A DNA stretch of 64,000 nt from Sphingobacterium tenebrionis (GTDB lineage: Bacteria; Bacteroidota; Bacteroidia; Sphingobacteriales; Sphingobacteriaceae): NCBI RefSeq assembly GCF_037126265.1, contig NZ_JAYLLN010000001.1, positions 124,001 through 188,000 on the forward strand, written 5' to 3'. The notes beneath the pieces were generated by a model. That model ran no database searches, was not told the DNA's origin, and worked only from the letters and a program-made list of their open reading frames with translations. The position numbers and the translations under genes were made by a program. This document shows positions 24,858-34,167 of the stretch, piece by piece. How positions within the stretch are numbered: the stretch's first letter is position 1; each line of letters starts with the position of its first letter.

Positions 24858-25895
24858 ATGTTAGAATTAGGAATAGGAATGTTTGGGGATTTGCAAATAG
24901 ATCCACAGACAGGAAAAATACAAGCTGCGCAAGATCGCATGCAGGAAATAATCGAAGAGATCAAATTGATGGATGAAGTTGGTTTGGATTTCTTTGGAAT
25001 GGGCGAGCATCACCGTGCTGATTATGCGGTGGCATCTCCGGAAATCATTTTGGCAGCGGCAGCTTCCGTGACCAAAAAAATCAAATTGGGAAGTGCTGTT
25101 TCGGTATTGAGCTCAGCCGATCCCGTGAAATTATTCCAGGATTTCGCAACGGTGGATCTGATCTCCAATGGCCGTGCTGAAATCATGGCGGGACGCGGAT
25201 CTTTTATCGAATCATTTCCGCTTTACGGCTATGATCTGAAAGATTACAGTTCCCTGTTTGAAGAAAAATTGGAGCTTTTGCTTCGTCTGAATAAATCGGA
25301 AACGGTTAATTGGACCGGAAAACACCGCGCAAGTCTGGTGAATCAGACCATTTACCCAAGACCGGTGAACAACAGCATGCCAATTTGGGTAGCTGTAGGT
25401 GGTACCACAGAATCTGTTATCCGTGCCGGACGCTTAGGTCTTCCTGTTATGTTTGCCATCATCGGTGGTTCGCCGATCAATTTCAAACCTTTGTTTGAAG
25501 TGTATGAACAAGCTTATCAGGATAACGGCCATGATATGGCGAATTTCCAGGTAGGTGTGCATATGCATTCTTTCTTTGGAGAAGACAGCAAGGAGATTGC
25601 CGATTGTTATTACCCATTCTATTCCGCTCAGATGAATAGGATCGGAGCTTCTAGGGGATGGCCTGCTTACCAAAAATCGCAGTATGATTATGGTCGTTCA
25701 AGACATGGCCACTTGATCGTAGGCGATGTGAATGAGTCGGTAGAGAAGATCCTACAGATGCAGGAAACCTTCGGTTTGACCAGGTTCTCTGCCCATATGG
25801 ATGTGGGTAGCCCTGACCATAGCAAAATGATGAAAGCCATTGAATTCTATGGCAATCAGATTGCACCAAAGGTTAGAGCTGCGGTGGATAAATAA
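24858..25895 (+). CDS. LLM class (luciferase-like) flavin-dependent oxidoreductase
   Basis: A 345-residue TIM-barrel flavoenzyme of the luciferase-like monooxygenase superfamily. Family features include GLDFFGMGEHHRADYAV near residue 48, LGSAVSVLSSADPVKLFQDFATVDLISNGRAEIMAGRG near residues 80-115, and PIWVAVGG. It should reduce FMN-dependent substrates, but the substrate is unknown. A GGAG Shine-Dalgarno (TAGGAGC) lies just upstream. Confidence 0.88.
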   Translation: MLELGIGMFGDLQIDPQTGKIQAAQDRMQEIIEEIKLMDEVGLDFFGMGEHHRADYAVASPEIILAAAASVTKKIKLGSAVSVLSSADPVKLFQDFATVDLISNGRAEIMAGRGSFIESFPLYGYDLKDYSSLFEEKLELLLRLNKSETVNWTGKHRASLVNQTIYPRPVNNSMPIWVAVGGTTESVIRAGRLGLPVMFAIIGGSPINFKPLFEVYEQAYQDNGHDMANFQVGVHMHSFFGEDSKEIADCYYPFYSAQMNRIGASRGWPAYQKSQYDYGRSRHGHLIVGDVNESVEKILQMQETFGLTRFSAHMDVGSPDHSKMMKAIEFYGNQIAPKVRAAVDK

Positions 25896-25918
25896 ACAAA
25901 TCACATTGTTATAGCAAT

Positions 25919-25953
25919 GCCCTCTAGGATGAAAATGACTGGAGGGCTTTTTT
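25919..25953 (+). terminator. Intrinsic terminator after the LLM gene
   Basis: GCCCTCTAG pairs with CTGGAGGGC (one G-U pair), with an 11-nt loop, followed by seven T bases. Confidence 0.9.
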
Positions 25954-26012
25954 ATTTTAGGATTCTTTATGGAATTGTTGGAAGAAACGCATCCTAGCCT
26001 AAACTCATAGCC

Positions 26013-26900
26013 ATGAAAAAAATATTTTTAATCTTACCCTTGAGCATGTTGCTGTTTGCAGTAGGCTGTAATAGAAGCATGGAGCATTCGGAAGAGGCGC
26101 TCGTTTCGGAGGTATCGACCAGTAAACAGGCTGATTATGCAGAAGCTCCAGAAGTTGCTGCCGCTGATGTTGCTGCAGGAGCAGCGGTAGATGCTGCAGC
26201 AAACCCTGTAAACCCCGTGAACCAACAGCTTAAAATCATCCGTAGAGGTGATCTATCCATAGAATCCAAAGATATTCAAGCAAGTAAAAAGAACCTGGAT
26301 GTTTTGTTGAAGAAGATGGGTGGCTATTATGAGCAGGAATCCTCCACATCCAACCGGGATGAATTGACCACTTATAACCTGGTGATCCGCGTTCCTTCCA
26401 AACAATTGGATGCCTTTATGGGCAACCTGGAAAATGGGAAGGACAAAATCACCTCCAAGAGCATGACCTCTGAGGATGTTTCTATCCTGTATTATGATGT
26501 GGAATCCCGCTTGAAAAGCAAAAGGGCATACCTAGCGCGGTACCAAGGAATGGTAGCATCGGCAAAGTCCGTGAAGGACCTGTTAGAAATACAGGAGCAG
26601 ATCCGTTTGTTACAAGAGGAGATCGATAGCTCGGAAGGTTTATTAAGGAATCTGGGTGGTCAGGTGGATTATTCCAGCATCAACATCAATCTATTTGAAT
26701 ATAATGCCAATCTGCCAATGGGTAGCAACTCTTTCTGGTCGAGATTGAAGGATTCCTTTGTTTTTGGATGGAATCTGATCGAAACCTTGGCTTTGGGTAT
26801 CGTAGGATTATGGCCGGTCTTAATCGTTGTTGGTTTAGCCGTTGCCTTGATAAAAAAGTTCCGCAAGAACAGAAAAAACAAGTTTTTGAATAAGGAATAA
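26013..26900 (+). CDS. DUF4349 lipoprotein
   Basis: A 295-residue protein with a lipoprotein signal (AVGC, Cys19), an Ala-rich low-complexity linker, a DUF4349 domain from about residue 72 (IIRRGDLSIES through a coiled segment), and a C-terminal transmembrane helix with a lysine/arginine-rich tail. The family is thought to be envelope-associated, but its role is not established. The gene ends 21 bases before the rlmN start, and the rlmN promoter begins inside its last codons. Confidence 0.85.
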   Translation: MKKIFLILPLSMLLFAVGCNRSMEHSEEALVSEVSTSKQADYAEAPEVAAADVAAGAAVDAAANPVNPVNQQLKIIRRGDLSIESKDIQASKKNLDVLLKKMGGYYEQESSTSNRDELTTYNLVIRVPSKQLDAFMGNLENGKDKITSKSMTSEDVSILYYDVESRLKSKRAYLARYQGMVASAKSVKDLLEIQEQIRLLQEEIDSSEGLLRNLGGQVDYSSININLFEYNANLPMGSNSFWSRLKDSFVFGWNLIETLALGIVGLWPVLIVVGLAVALIKKFRKNRKNKFLNKE

Positions 26901-26917
26901 TTTTTGACGTATCTTTG
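26886..26917 (+). promoter_or_regulatory. Promoter of rlmN
   Basis: TTG (26886-26888) and TATCTTTG (26910-26917) are 21 bases apart. The -7 box is only 4 bases before the GTG start, so the transcript would be nearly leaderless. Confidence 0.55.
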
Positions 26918-26921
26918 TAGC

Positions 26922-27998
26922 GTGGAAAAAGCAATTAAATTGGTAGATATTAGAAGTTTGAGTTTGGCACAACTCAAAGATGCACTGGTAGAAATGGGCG
27001 AGCAGGGCTTTCGTGCAAAGCAGATTTATGAATGGCTTTGGCAAAAATCCTGTACCGATTTTGATGACATGAGCAATTTGAGCAAGCCTTTGCGGGATAA
27101 ATTGAAGGAACGATTCGCCATCAATGCCGTAAAAGTACGCCAATCACAAATCAGTTCTGATAAAACCATTAAAAGCAGCTTTACTTTGTATGATAACAAT
27201 GTTATCGAAGGGGTCCTTATTCCTGCAGACGATCGGATGACCGCCTGTGTGAGCTCCCAAGTAGGCTGTAGCTTAACCTGCAAATTCTGCGCTACGGGGT
27301 ATATGGATCGCAAAAGAAACCTCAATGCAGATGAAATTTACGATCAGGTGGTATTGATTGCTAAACAAGCGGAGGAGAAATATAACCACCCATTGACGAA
27401 CATCGTGTATATGGGGATGGGTGAACCTTTGTTGAACTACAGCAACATGATGAAGTCGGTAGAGCGGATTACAGCTCCCGATGGGCTGAACATGGCAGCT
27501 AAACGCATTACCGTATCCACAGCGGGAATAGCCAAGATGATCAAGAAGTTGGGCGATGATGAAGTACGCTTCAATTTGGCGCTCTCCCTACATGCGGCCA
27601 ACGATAAGAAACGCAACGAGATCATGCCGATCAACGAGCAGAACAGTTTGGCGGCCTTGGCAGATGCACTCAAGTACTTCTATGCGAAGACCAAAAACCC
27701 CATTACCTTCGAATATATCGTTTTCAACAATTTTAACGATGAACTGGAAGATGCCAAAGAGTTAGCGAAATTCTGTAAGCACGTTCCTTGTAAGGTGAAT
27801 ATCATTGAATACAACCCCATCGCCTTGGCAGACTTCTTAAATGCCGAAGCGGATAAGATCGATCAATTCGCTGAATACCTTAGAAAGCAGGGAATCATCA
27901 CCAATGTACGCCGTAGTCGTGGAAAGGATATAGATGCCGCCTGTGGTCAATTGGCGATCAAGGAAAAGGATAACACCGAAGCTGTTGATCAAGCTTAA
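26922..27998 (+). CDS. rlmN: 23S rRNA/tRNA adenine-C2 methyltransferase RlmN
   Basis: A 358-residue radical-SAM methyltransferase that methylates A2503 of 23S rRNA and A37 of some tRNAs. It has the cluster motif CSLTCKFC, the mechanistic cysteine in DIDAACGQL near the C-terminus, and the typical N-terminus DIRSLSLAQLKDAL. The GTG at 26922 is taken as start because the family N-terminus begins there and the next ATG is too far downstream. Reading from the TTG at 26904 would use bases that belong to the promoter. Confidence 0.93.
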   Translation: MEKAIKLVDIRSLSLAQLKDALVEMGEQGFRAKQIYEWLWQKSCTDFDDMSNLSKPLRDKLKERFAINAVKVRQSQISSDKTIKSSFTLYDNNVIEGVLIPADDRMTACVSSQVGCSLTCKFCATGYMDRKRNLNADEIYDQVVLIAKQAEEKYNHPLTNIVYMGMGEPLLNYSNMMKSVERITAPDGLNMAAKRITVSTAGIAKMIKKLGDDEVRFNLALSLHAANDKKRNEIMPINEQNSLAALADALKYFYAKTKNPITFEYIVFNNFNDELEDAKELAKFCKHVPCKVNIIEYNPIALADFLNAEADKIDQFAEYLRKQGIITNVRRSRGKDIDAACGQLAIKEKDNTEAVDQA

Positions 27999-28064
27999 AA
28001 ATAAGTTAATACCTGTTCAATAGGGATTTCATAACAGATACCTAGCTTTCTGAAAAGATAGCGC

Positions 28065-28763
28065 ATGCAGTTGTTAACAAACTATTTTCAGGCATTTTTC
28101 CATTAATTCTTTCCTGAACAGTGTCATGTCTGTTCAGCCTTATTGGTCGTTCAGGAAGAGTTTATTTGTACAAAATGCCTATTCCACCTCCCTTTTACCC
28201 AATTCCATAAAGATCCTAACAATCCATGTATACAACAGTTAAAGGGCAGAGTGCCTTTAGTCAAGGCAGCTGCCATGCTGCATTTGAATGCCTCTAGCCG
28301 TGTAGAAGCATTGCTCTATCACCTGAAATACGGAAATAAACCCAAAGTAGGATTATTCTTGGGAAAGCGTTATGCTGAAATACTGATGGAAGATGGTTTC
28401 TTGAAGGATATGGAGGCCTTTATCCCCATACCTTTGCACCCCAAAAAAAGAAAATGGCGGGGGTATAATCAAACCGAAGAATTTGCCAAGGGTTTGCATC
28501 AAATAAGCGGGATTCCAATTCATACCAACATCCTGAAAAGGAAAGTCCATACCAAAACACAGACCTTGCTTTCTAGATACGAACGCATGAAAAATGTAGA
28601 GGGGGTATTCGAAGTACTGCCCAATAAGCTGCTTTCCGGTAAGGAGTATATCCTATTGGATGATGTATTGACCACAGGAGCTACGCTTAGTTCGGCTTTA
28701 GAAACTCTTCAGGCCACCTATCCAAGCACTAAATTCTCGGTGTTATGTATCGCTAAGGCTTAA
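28065..28763 (+). pseudogene. comF-like phosphoribosyltransferase, interrupted by an in-frame stop
   Basis: The frame from the ATG at 28065 would encode a 232-residue ComF-family protein: an N-terminal zinc finger with Cys20, Cys23, Cys35 and Cys38, then the domain with PIPLHPKKRKWRGYNQTEE, and the PRPP loop ILLDDVLTTGATL. Codon 14 is TAA (28104-28106) where relatives have a Leu-type residue. One T-to-A change from TTA would give it. Translation might restart at TTG 28143, giving a 206-residue protein without the first two zinc ligands. ComF links DNA uptake and recombination in other bacteria. Frame and domains are otherwise intact, which favours a recent mutation or a sequencing error. Confidence 0.8.
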
Positions 28764-29146
28764 TCGTATTGTGCCCGACGGTTGTACAACAGTAGATAGC
28801 TGAATAGAGCCATCCCAATACCTACATAATCCGCAAAAACATCCCACCACTCTGCATGTCTGCTATTGGTGAAATACATCTGCGCACCTTCCGTTAAGAA
28901 CGCAAAGAAAGAAGCGGATATCAAGGCGATGAAAAAGGTTTTCCATTTTCCAGCTCTTCGTTTCGTGTCTATGACTCTTCCAAATAATATTAAGGTTGTC
29001 AATAAATAAAAACAGCCAGTGTGTACCAATTTGTCAAAACCGGGGAAGTAATTGCCTGATGGTAGGTTGTCGGGTGGCAACAATAGCAACGTCATCATGA
29101 TTATTGCCCAAAGAATTGCCCATGCGTAATTTATAAGCCAGTTCAT
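28760..29146 (-). CDS. VanZ-like family membrane protein
   Basis: A 128-residue protein with four hydrophobic helices and VanZ-like motifs: LPPDNLPSGNYFPGFDKLVHTGCFYLL and FLTEGAQMYFTNSRHAEWWDVFADYVG. VanZ-like proteins are common in Bacteroidota, mostly without a known role beyond their similarity to a teicoplanin-resistance accessory protein. Convergent with comF; the stop codons overlap by 4 bases. Confidence 0.82.
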   Translation of the reverse strand: MNWLINYAWAILWAIIMMTLLLLPPDNLPSGNYFPGFDKLVHTGCFYLLTTLILFGRVIDTKRRAGKWKTFFIALISASFFAFLTEGAQMYFTNSRHAEWWDVFADYVGIGMALFSYLLLYNRRAQYD

Positions 29147-29287
29147 TATGCCTAAAGTCGGATTAATATCTCGTAATAAAAAGTCTTTTCAGTTATTTTT
29201 TATAATGATTACATTTTCTTAATCTTTTTATTTAAAAATTATTACGCTGTAAATCAGGTAATTATATATGTATTTTAAATTTTTATA

Positions 29288-29308
29288 GTACTATGTATTG
29301 CAAAGTAC
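29288..29308. promoter_or_regulatory. Candidate PadR operator
   Basis: The inverted repeat GTACT-N11-AGTAC overlaps the -33 element of the padR promoter. PadR proteins often bind such dyads and repress their own genes. Confidence 0.4.
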
Positions 29309-29329
29309 CATCCAAAGGATATATCTTTG
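29298..29329 (+). promoter_or_regulatory. Promoter of the padR-pspC pair
   Basis: TTG (29298-29300) and TATCTTTG (29322-29329) with 21 bases between, the same spacing as the rlmN promoter. The ATG follows 7 bases after the -7 box. Confidence 0.6.
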
Positions 29330-29336
29330 TATTGTT

Positions 29337-29672
29337 ATGATAGCAGAAAATACACAAACCCAAATGAGGAAAGGAATACTGGAGTACTGTATTCTATCCA
29401 TAATTTCTCGGGGAGAAATATATGCCTCAGACATCATTGCCGAATTGAAGAAGGCAGAGTTGTTGGTGGTTGAAGGGACGCTCTATCCACTATTGACGAG
29501 GTTGAAGAACAATGGCTTGTTGAGTTATAGTTGGCAGGAGTCTACATCAGGTCCACCAAGAAAGTACTACCAGATTACTTCCGAAGGATTGGAAGTGTTG
29601 AAGAAACTGGATATCACCTGGAAGGAATTACTGTTTGCCGTGGAGATATCGATTGCTAACCGTGAAATATAA
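29337..29672 (+). CDS. PadR family transcriptional regulator
   Basis: A 111-residue winged-helix protein: MRKGILEYCILSIISRGEIYASDIIAEL, then TLYPLLTRLKNNGLLSYSWQES and GPPRKYYQITSEGLEVLKKL, all standard PadR motifs. The ATG at 29337 is preferred; a longer reading (29298) would run through the promoter. It lies 25 bases before the PspC-domain gene, and PadR-PspC pairs are common in Bacteroidota. It probably controls this operon and may respond to cell envelope stress. Confidence 0.9.
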   Translation: MIAENTQTQMRKGILEYCILSIISRGEIYASDIIAELKKAELLVVEGTLYPLLTRLKNNGLLSYSWQESTSGPPRKYYQITSEGLEVLKKLDITWKELLFAVEISIANREI

Positions 29673-29697
29673 TCTAAACTATTAACTAAATACTGTC

Positions 29698-31572
29698 ATG
29701 AACAAGACCATCATCATTAATATAAATAGTATCGTTTTCCACATAGAGGAGGATGCATACGAGACCCTAAGGGCCTACATGATCGAGATCAAGAGGCACT
29801 TTGGAAAATCAGAGGATAGCCGAGAAATCCTGGAAGATATCGAAAACCGTATTGCTGAAATGTTTTCCGAGCGCATCCATAGCGGGCGTAAGGAAGTCAT
29901 CAATATGGAAGATGTCAATGAAGTCATCGCCCAAATGGGACGCGTAAGTGATTTCGATTCGGAATTAGAGGATGAAATCCAGAACGAAAACCGTTCGGAA
30001 GCACGTACTGAAGCGAACACATTCCAAGCGGAGGGAGAGCCTACTTTTGCAGAAGAGCCGAATGCTACACAAGAAGAGCCCGTTGATAACGAATCGAGCT
30101 TTGCGAATTATACCATGTCGAAAAGATTGATGCGCGACATGGACGATAAGGTTTTCGGTGGGGTATGTAGCGGTTTGGCGCAATATTTCAACATCGAATC
30201 GAAATGGGTAAGGATCATCTTCATTCTGTTTTTCCTTTTCGGAGGATCAGGGGTGTTATTATACTTTGTACTATGGGCGGTCATGCCGAAAGCATTAACA
30301 CGGGCAGATAAATTGGCGATGCGTGGGGAGCAGGCAAACCTGCATAACTTCAAGAAATCGTTCGATGAAGAGATGAAGAATGTACGCGAAAATTTTTCGG
30401 GCGCCGGCGAGCAGTTTAATCGAGGAGCACGTTCGGCAGGTGATGTGATAGGTAGATCCTTCTCGCTTATAGGTAAGATATTTGCATCCATTGGTTTGTT
30501 TGTGTCTGGAGCGACCGTTGTTGGTCTGTTCATCTTCTGGGTGTTCAATGTACTGAACATCATGGGATATGATAATGACATCTACTTTCCACCGTTGGAA
30601 ATATTGGAGCCAACCTCTGCATTCATCGCGATAACAGCAGGATTTTTAGCTATCGGTATTCCTTTCTTGGCCTTTTTCTTCCTGATGTTAAGGGTATTGT
30701 TCAAAGGAAGTCCATTGAATAATTATGCAAGTGTTTCCATGTTTGCCGCTTGGGTAGGTTCCATCATCGTGATCCTATATATGGTGATCGTTACGAATCA
30801 GGAATTTAAAGAGGAAAGTACGATCAGTGTGGAAAAACCATTGGAGAAAAAAGTCCAGTATACCATTTCCTTAAATGATGTTCGAGTGATCAAAGCTTCG
30901 GATGAGGATTTCAGATCCAATAAATTTGAGGTGACCAGGAATGGAAAAACCATATCCGGGGTATTAAGGGACAATATCGGAATCCGTTTCGAAGCCATTG
31001 ATTCCTTGAAGGCGCCTTATATGCAGTACAATTATTTTTCGAGAGGAAACAGTTATGGTGATGCATCAGCACGTGCTTCCCAGATTAAATACCAAGTGCA
31101 ACAAAACGGAGAAAATATCCTTTTCGACAGCCATTTCTCGATCCTTAAACAACCGATCATTAGGGATCAGCACGTGAGCATCAAAATGTTCCTACCAATC
31201 GGTACAAAAGTGATGATCAACGACAATGTAGAAAACAAGGTGCAGGATATTTGGGCTTATGACTGTCCGAACAATGAAGGCGAGAAACTTTCAGAATGGA
31301 TCATGACCAAAGCGGGATTGCGTTGTGTGAAGAAAATGGAAGAAGAGCGTTTAAAAGCTTTAGAAGACGCTAAAGAAGAGGCGGAAGAAGCGGGGAAAGA
31401 TGCCAAAGAAGAAGCAGAAGATGCCGTTAAAGAGGCACAGCGAGAAGCTAAGGAAGCCTTGAAGGAAGCGCAGAAAGAAGCAAAAGAAGCGCAGAGAGAG
31501 GCCTTCAAGCAGATCAAAGAAGCGCAGGATGAGGTTAAGAAACAGATCCGGGACGCTCAGCGTAATAGCTAA
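29698..31572 (+). CDS. PspC-domain membrane protein with long charged C-terminal helix
   Basis: A 624-residue protein: a cytoplasmic N-terminus (1-135), a PspC domain starting around residue 143 (DDKVFGGVCSGLAQYFNIESKWVRIIF), further membrane helices (about 258-285, 312-335 and 350-372), a beta-rich region (about 395-520), and a C-terminal tail of about 70 residues of near-continuous Glu/Lys/Ala/Gln repeats. The tail should form a long amphipathic or coiled-coil helix. The PadR gene before it is probably its regulator, and a stress role at the inner membrane fits the PspC family. Confidence 0.87.
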   Translation: MNKTIIININSIVFHIEEDAYETLRAYMIEIKRHFGKSEDSREILEDIENRIAEMFSERIHSGRKEVINMEDVNEVIAQMGRVSDFDSELEDEIQNENRSEARTEANTFQAEGEPTFAEEPNATQEEPVDNESSFANYTMSKRLMRDMDDKVFGGVCSGLAQYFNIESKWVRIIFILFFLFGGSGVLLYFVLWAVMPKALTRADKLAMRGEQANLHNFKKSFDEEMKNVRENFSGAGEQFNRGARSAGDVIGRSFSLIGKIFASIGLFVSGATVVGLFIFWVFNVLNIMGYDNDIYFPPLEILEPTSAFIAITAGFLAIGIPFLAFFFLMLRVLFKGSPLNNYASVSMFAAWVGSIIVILYMVIVTNQEFKEESTISVEKPLEKKVQYTISLNDVRVIKASDEDFRSNKFEVTRNGKTISGVLRDNIGIRFEAIDSLKAPYMQYNYFSRGNSYGDASARASQIKYQVQQNGENILFDSHFSILKQPIIRDQHVSIKMFLPIGTKVMINDNVENKVQDIWAYDCPNNEGEKLSEWIMTKAGLRCVKKMEEERLKALEDAKEEAEEAGKDAKEEAEDAVKEAQREAKEALKEAQKEAKEAQREAFKQIKEAQDEVKKQIRDAQRNS

Positions 31573-31585
31573 ACAAAAAAATAAC

Positions 31586-31623
31586 ATAGACGAAGCAACC
31601 TATAGAAAGGAAGCTTCGTCTAT
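31586..31623. terminator. 11-bp hairpin between the PspC gene and the receptor gene
   Basis: ATAGACGAAGC (31586-31596) and GCTTCGTCTAT (31613-31623) form a perfect 11-bp stem with a 16-nt loop. No T-tract follows, so it may be a weak terminator, an mRNA-stability hairpin or a protein site. Confidence 0.5.
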
Positions 31624-31662
31624 TAAATAAAACCAAACTTTGAAAACATATAAAAACTAACC

Positions 31663-34083
31663 ATGGGAAGAACAATTACCCTCTTTATTTTGATGCTTGT
31701 CGGGATGATAGGCCAATCATTTGCGGGCATGCAGGATGCGGATGTAAAGGGCAAAGTCATCAATGCAAGCAATCAACCAGTAGCCTCCGCTTCGGTTTAC
31801 CTGATGTCGTCATCAGCAAACGTGCTGATCAAGACGGCAGTAACCGATGAGAATGGCGATTACAGTATATTAAAAGCCCCTAAAGGAAGCTATTACATCC
31901 AAGTGACATCGGTAGGTTTTGCCGTGACAAAATCGTCCGTTTTTGAATTGGGAGATAAAAATATCCAGGTGCCTACTATCCAATTGAGTCCACAGAGCCA
32001 AGCTATTGAAGCCGTAACGGTTCAGGGACAAGTTCCCATGGTTCAGAGCAAAAATGGAAAACTGGTCCTTAACGTGGAGAATTCCACCGTTGCTGCAGGT
32101 AACAATGCCTTGGAGGTCTTGAAAAGAGCGCCAGGGGTAAGCGTCGATAAGGACGATAATCTGCAATTAATGGGACAGCAAGGTGTAACAATTACCATCG
32201 ATGGGCGACAAACCTTTATGACGGGAGAGCAATTGGCTACTTTCCTGAAATCTACCGATGGTAGTATGATCAAAAGTGTGGAAGTAAGTACCACACGTTC
32301 CGCAAAAGATGATGCGGAAGGTGCGGTAGGCTCTATCAATATCGTGATGAAAAAGAACAATTTAGAAGGATTTAATGGAACATTCTTGGTGAGTGGCGCC
32401 AAAGGAGAACACTACCGTGGGAACTCCAGCTTAAACCTCAACTATAAAAAGAACAATACCACCTTGTTCGGTTCTTATGCCTATACCCAGAACAAACGTC
32501 AATTTGATCTTGATCTGGAACGCACCATCGCCAATGGCAATGTTTCCACCGATTTTAATCAGGAGGCTTTCTTGGTGGAAACCGAAAAGAACCACAATTA
32601 TAGATTCGGCGTGGAGCAGAAGACTTCCAACAGGAATACCATGATGCTCCAGTTCACCGGAAACAATAACGAGGAGATCAGTGAGAATATTTCCAATACC
32701 GATATTTCCAAAAACCCTTCGGTCGTAGATTCTATCCTAAGAACCACCGCCATCAGTGATAATCGTTTCAACAGATACTCGACCAACTTTAACAACGAGT
32801 ATAAATTGGATACATTAGGTAGCAGGTTGGTATTCGATTTTGATTGGAGCATGTTCAAGAACAGCAACGACAATGATTATATCTATAGAACCGAAAGACC
32901 GGATGGCAGTCTTTATTATCCTGTTCAAAAAGAACGTTCAGCCATGCCATCGGCCATCGATATCTATGTGGCCAAATTAGATTTAGAGAAAATCGTTGGA
33001 AAGGGTAAAATAGAAACCGGACTGAAATACAGTAATGTAAAATCCGATAATAACCTGCAGTTTGATTCCTTAACGCAGGCTGGGGACTGGGTAGACATCG
33101 CCAATCGCTCGAACCTGTTCATCTATACCGAACAGATTGCAGCCGCCTATGCGGATTATAGCAGAGCCATCGGAAAATGGTCGTTGAAAGCAGGTTTACG
33201 CGGAGAATATACCATTTCGGATGGTAATTCCGTAACCAAGAACAACCGCGTAAAACGGGATTATTTTGACCTGTTCCCTTCTGCAAATGTAGGGTATAAC
33301 ATCAGTCAGAACCATATCCTTAACTTTGGCTATGCGAAAAAGATCACCAGACCGAATTATAGGTTCTTGAATCCTTTCCGTTATTATATTGATAAGTTGA
33401 CTTACCAGGAAGGTAACCCTTATGTAAAACCACAGTATACGCATGGATTGACATTGACCTATACCCTGATGCAGATGTTCAACTTTACCTTAGGTACCGA
33501 TATCACGAACGATGCGATGGTGGAAAGTCTAGGCCAGGATTCAATTACCAACGAAACATGGATCACCAGGGATAACTTGGCGAAAACAAGCACCTCTTAT
33601 ATCAACATCAATGCCCCATATCGGGTTGGTAAGTTCTGGACGATGAACAATAACTTTACCGGTATTTACATGCACTTTAAAGGGCCTATCGCGGGGCATT
33701 ATGCAGACCTTGGTTCCTTCTTTATCCAAGCAAACAGTATGCATACCTTTAAGATTAACAGCGCCCTATCGGCAGAATTGAGCTTTAACGGCAGCACACC
33801 ATTCCTATACAATGTGTACAAGATTCACGGTAGATGGAACATCGATGCTGGGATGAACTATAATTTCAAGGACCAACGCAGTTCCCTGAAATTGGCAGTG
33901 ACCGATATTTTCCGTACGAACAAAAATACGGTTAGTACAGATTTCAATGAATTCCAATCCACTTTTAGGCAATATAATGATAACCAGACAGTGCGATTGA
34001 CATATACCTATAAGTTTGGTAACCTGAAACAACAATTCCGCAAGAAGGAATCGAACAACGAGGAAACCAATAGGGCAAATTAA
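31663..34083 (+). CDS. Outer-membrane beta-barrel receptor with CarboxypepD_reg-like domain
   Basis: An 806-residue protein: signal peptide to about residue 21, a CarboxypepD_reg-like domain (about 27-110, VKGKVINASNQPVASASVYLM), a TonB plug-like region (about 120-240) and a large outer-membrane beta barrel. It belongs to the TonB-dependent receptor family but lacks a convincing TonB box, and the C-terminus (TYKFGNL...) has a hydrophilic tail instead of ending in Phe. Its substrate is unknown. No SusD-type partner is next to it. Confidence 0.8.
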   Translation: MGRTITLFILMLVGMIGQSFAGMQDADVKGKVINASNQPVASASVYLMSSSANVLIKTAVTDENGDYSILKAPKGSYYIQVTSVGFAVTKSSVFELGDKNIQVPTIQLSPQSQAIEAVTVQGQVPMVQSKNGKLVLNVENSTVAAGNNALEVLKRAPGVSVDKDDNLQLMGQQGVTITIDGRQTFMTGEQLATFLKSTDGSMIKSVEVSTTRSAKDDAEGAVGSINIVMKKNNLEGFNGTFLVSGAKGEHYRGNSSLNLNYKKNNTTLFGSYAYTQNKRQFDLDLERTIANGNVSTDFNQEAFLVETEKNHNYRFGVEQKTSNRNTMMLQFTGNNNEEISENISNTDISKNPSVVDSILRTTAISDNRFNRYSTNFNNEYKLDTLGSRLVFDFDWSMFKNSNDNDYIYRTERPDGSLYYPVQKERSAMPSAIDIYVAKLDLEKIVGKGKIETGLKYSNVKSDNNLQFDSLTQAGDWVDIANRSNLFIYTEQIAAAYADYSRAIGKWSLKAGLRGEYTISDGNSVTKNNRVKRDYFDLFPSANVGYNISQNHILNFGYAKKITRPNYRFLNPFRYYIDKLTYQEGNPYVKPQYTHGLTLTYTLMQMFNFTLGTDITNDAMVESLGQDSITNETWITRDNLAKTSTSYININAPYRVGKFWTMNNNFTGIYMHFKGPIAGHYADLGSFFIQANSMHTFKINSALSAELSFNGSTPFLYNVYKIHGRWNIDAGMNYNFKDQRSSLKLAVTDIFRTNKNTVSTDFNEFQSTFRQYNDNQTVRLTYTYKFGNLKQQFRKKESNNEETNRAN

Positions 34084-34108
34084 GATTTTGTTTCAATGTT
34101 TAGTTAAT

Positions 34109-34143
34109 AAAGGTCGTTGGCTCCCCGCCTCCGGCCTTTTATT
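34109..34143 (+). terminator. Intrinsic terminator after the receptor gene
   Basis: AAAGGTCG (34109-34116) pairs with CGGCCTTT (34132-34139), with one T-G pair and a 15-nt loop, followed by a T-rich stretch. Confidence 0.7.
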
Positions 34144-34167
34144 TTGATAAAATTGCTAGATTGCAGC

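Noticed and set aside
31360..31572. Repeated codons in the PspC tail as a tandem DNA repeat or CRISPR-like array
   Set aside because: The repetition is low-complexity Glu/Lys/Ala coding with no fixed unit length and no spacers.
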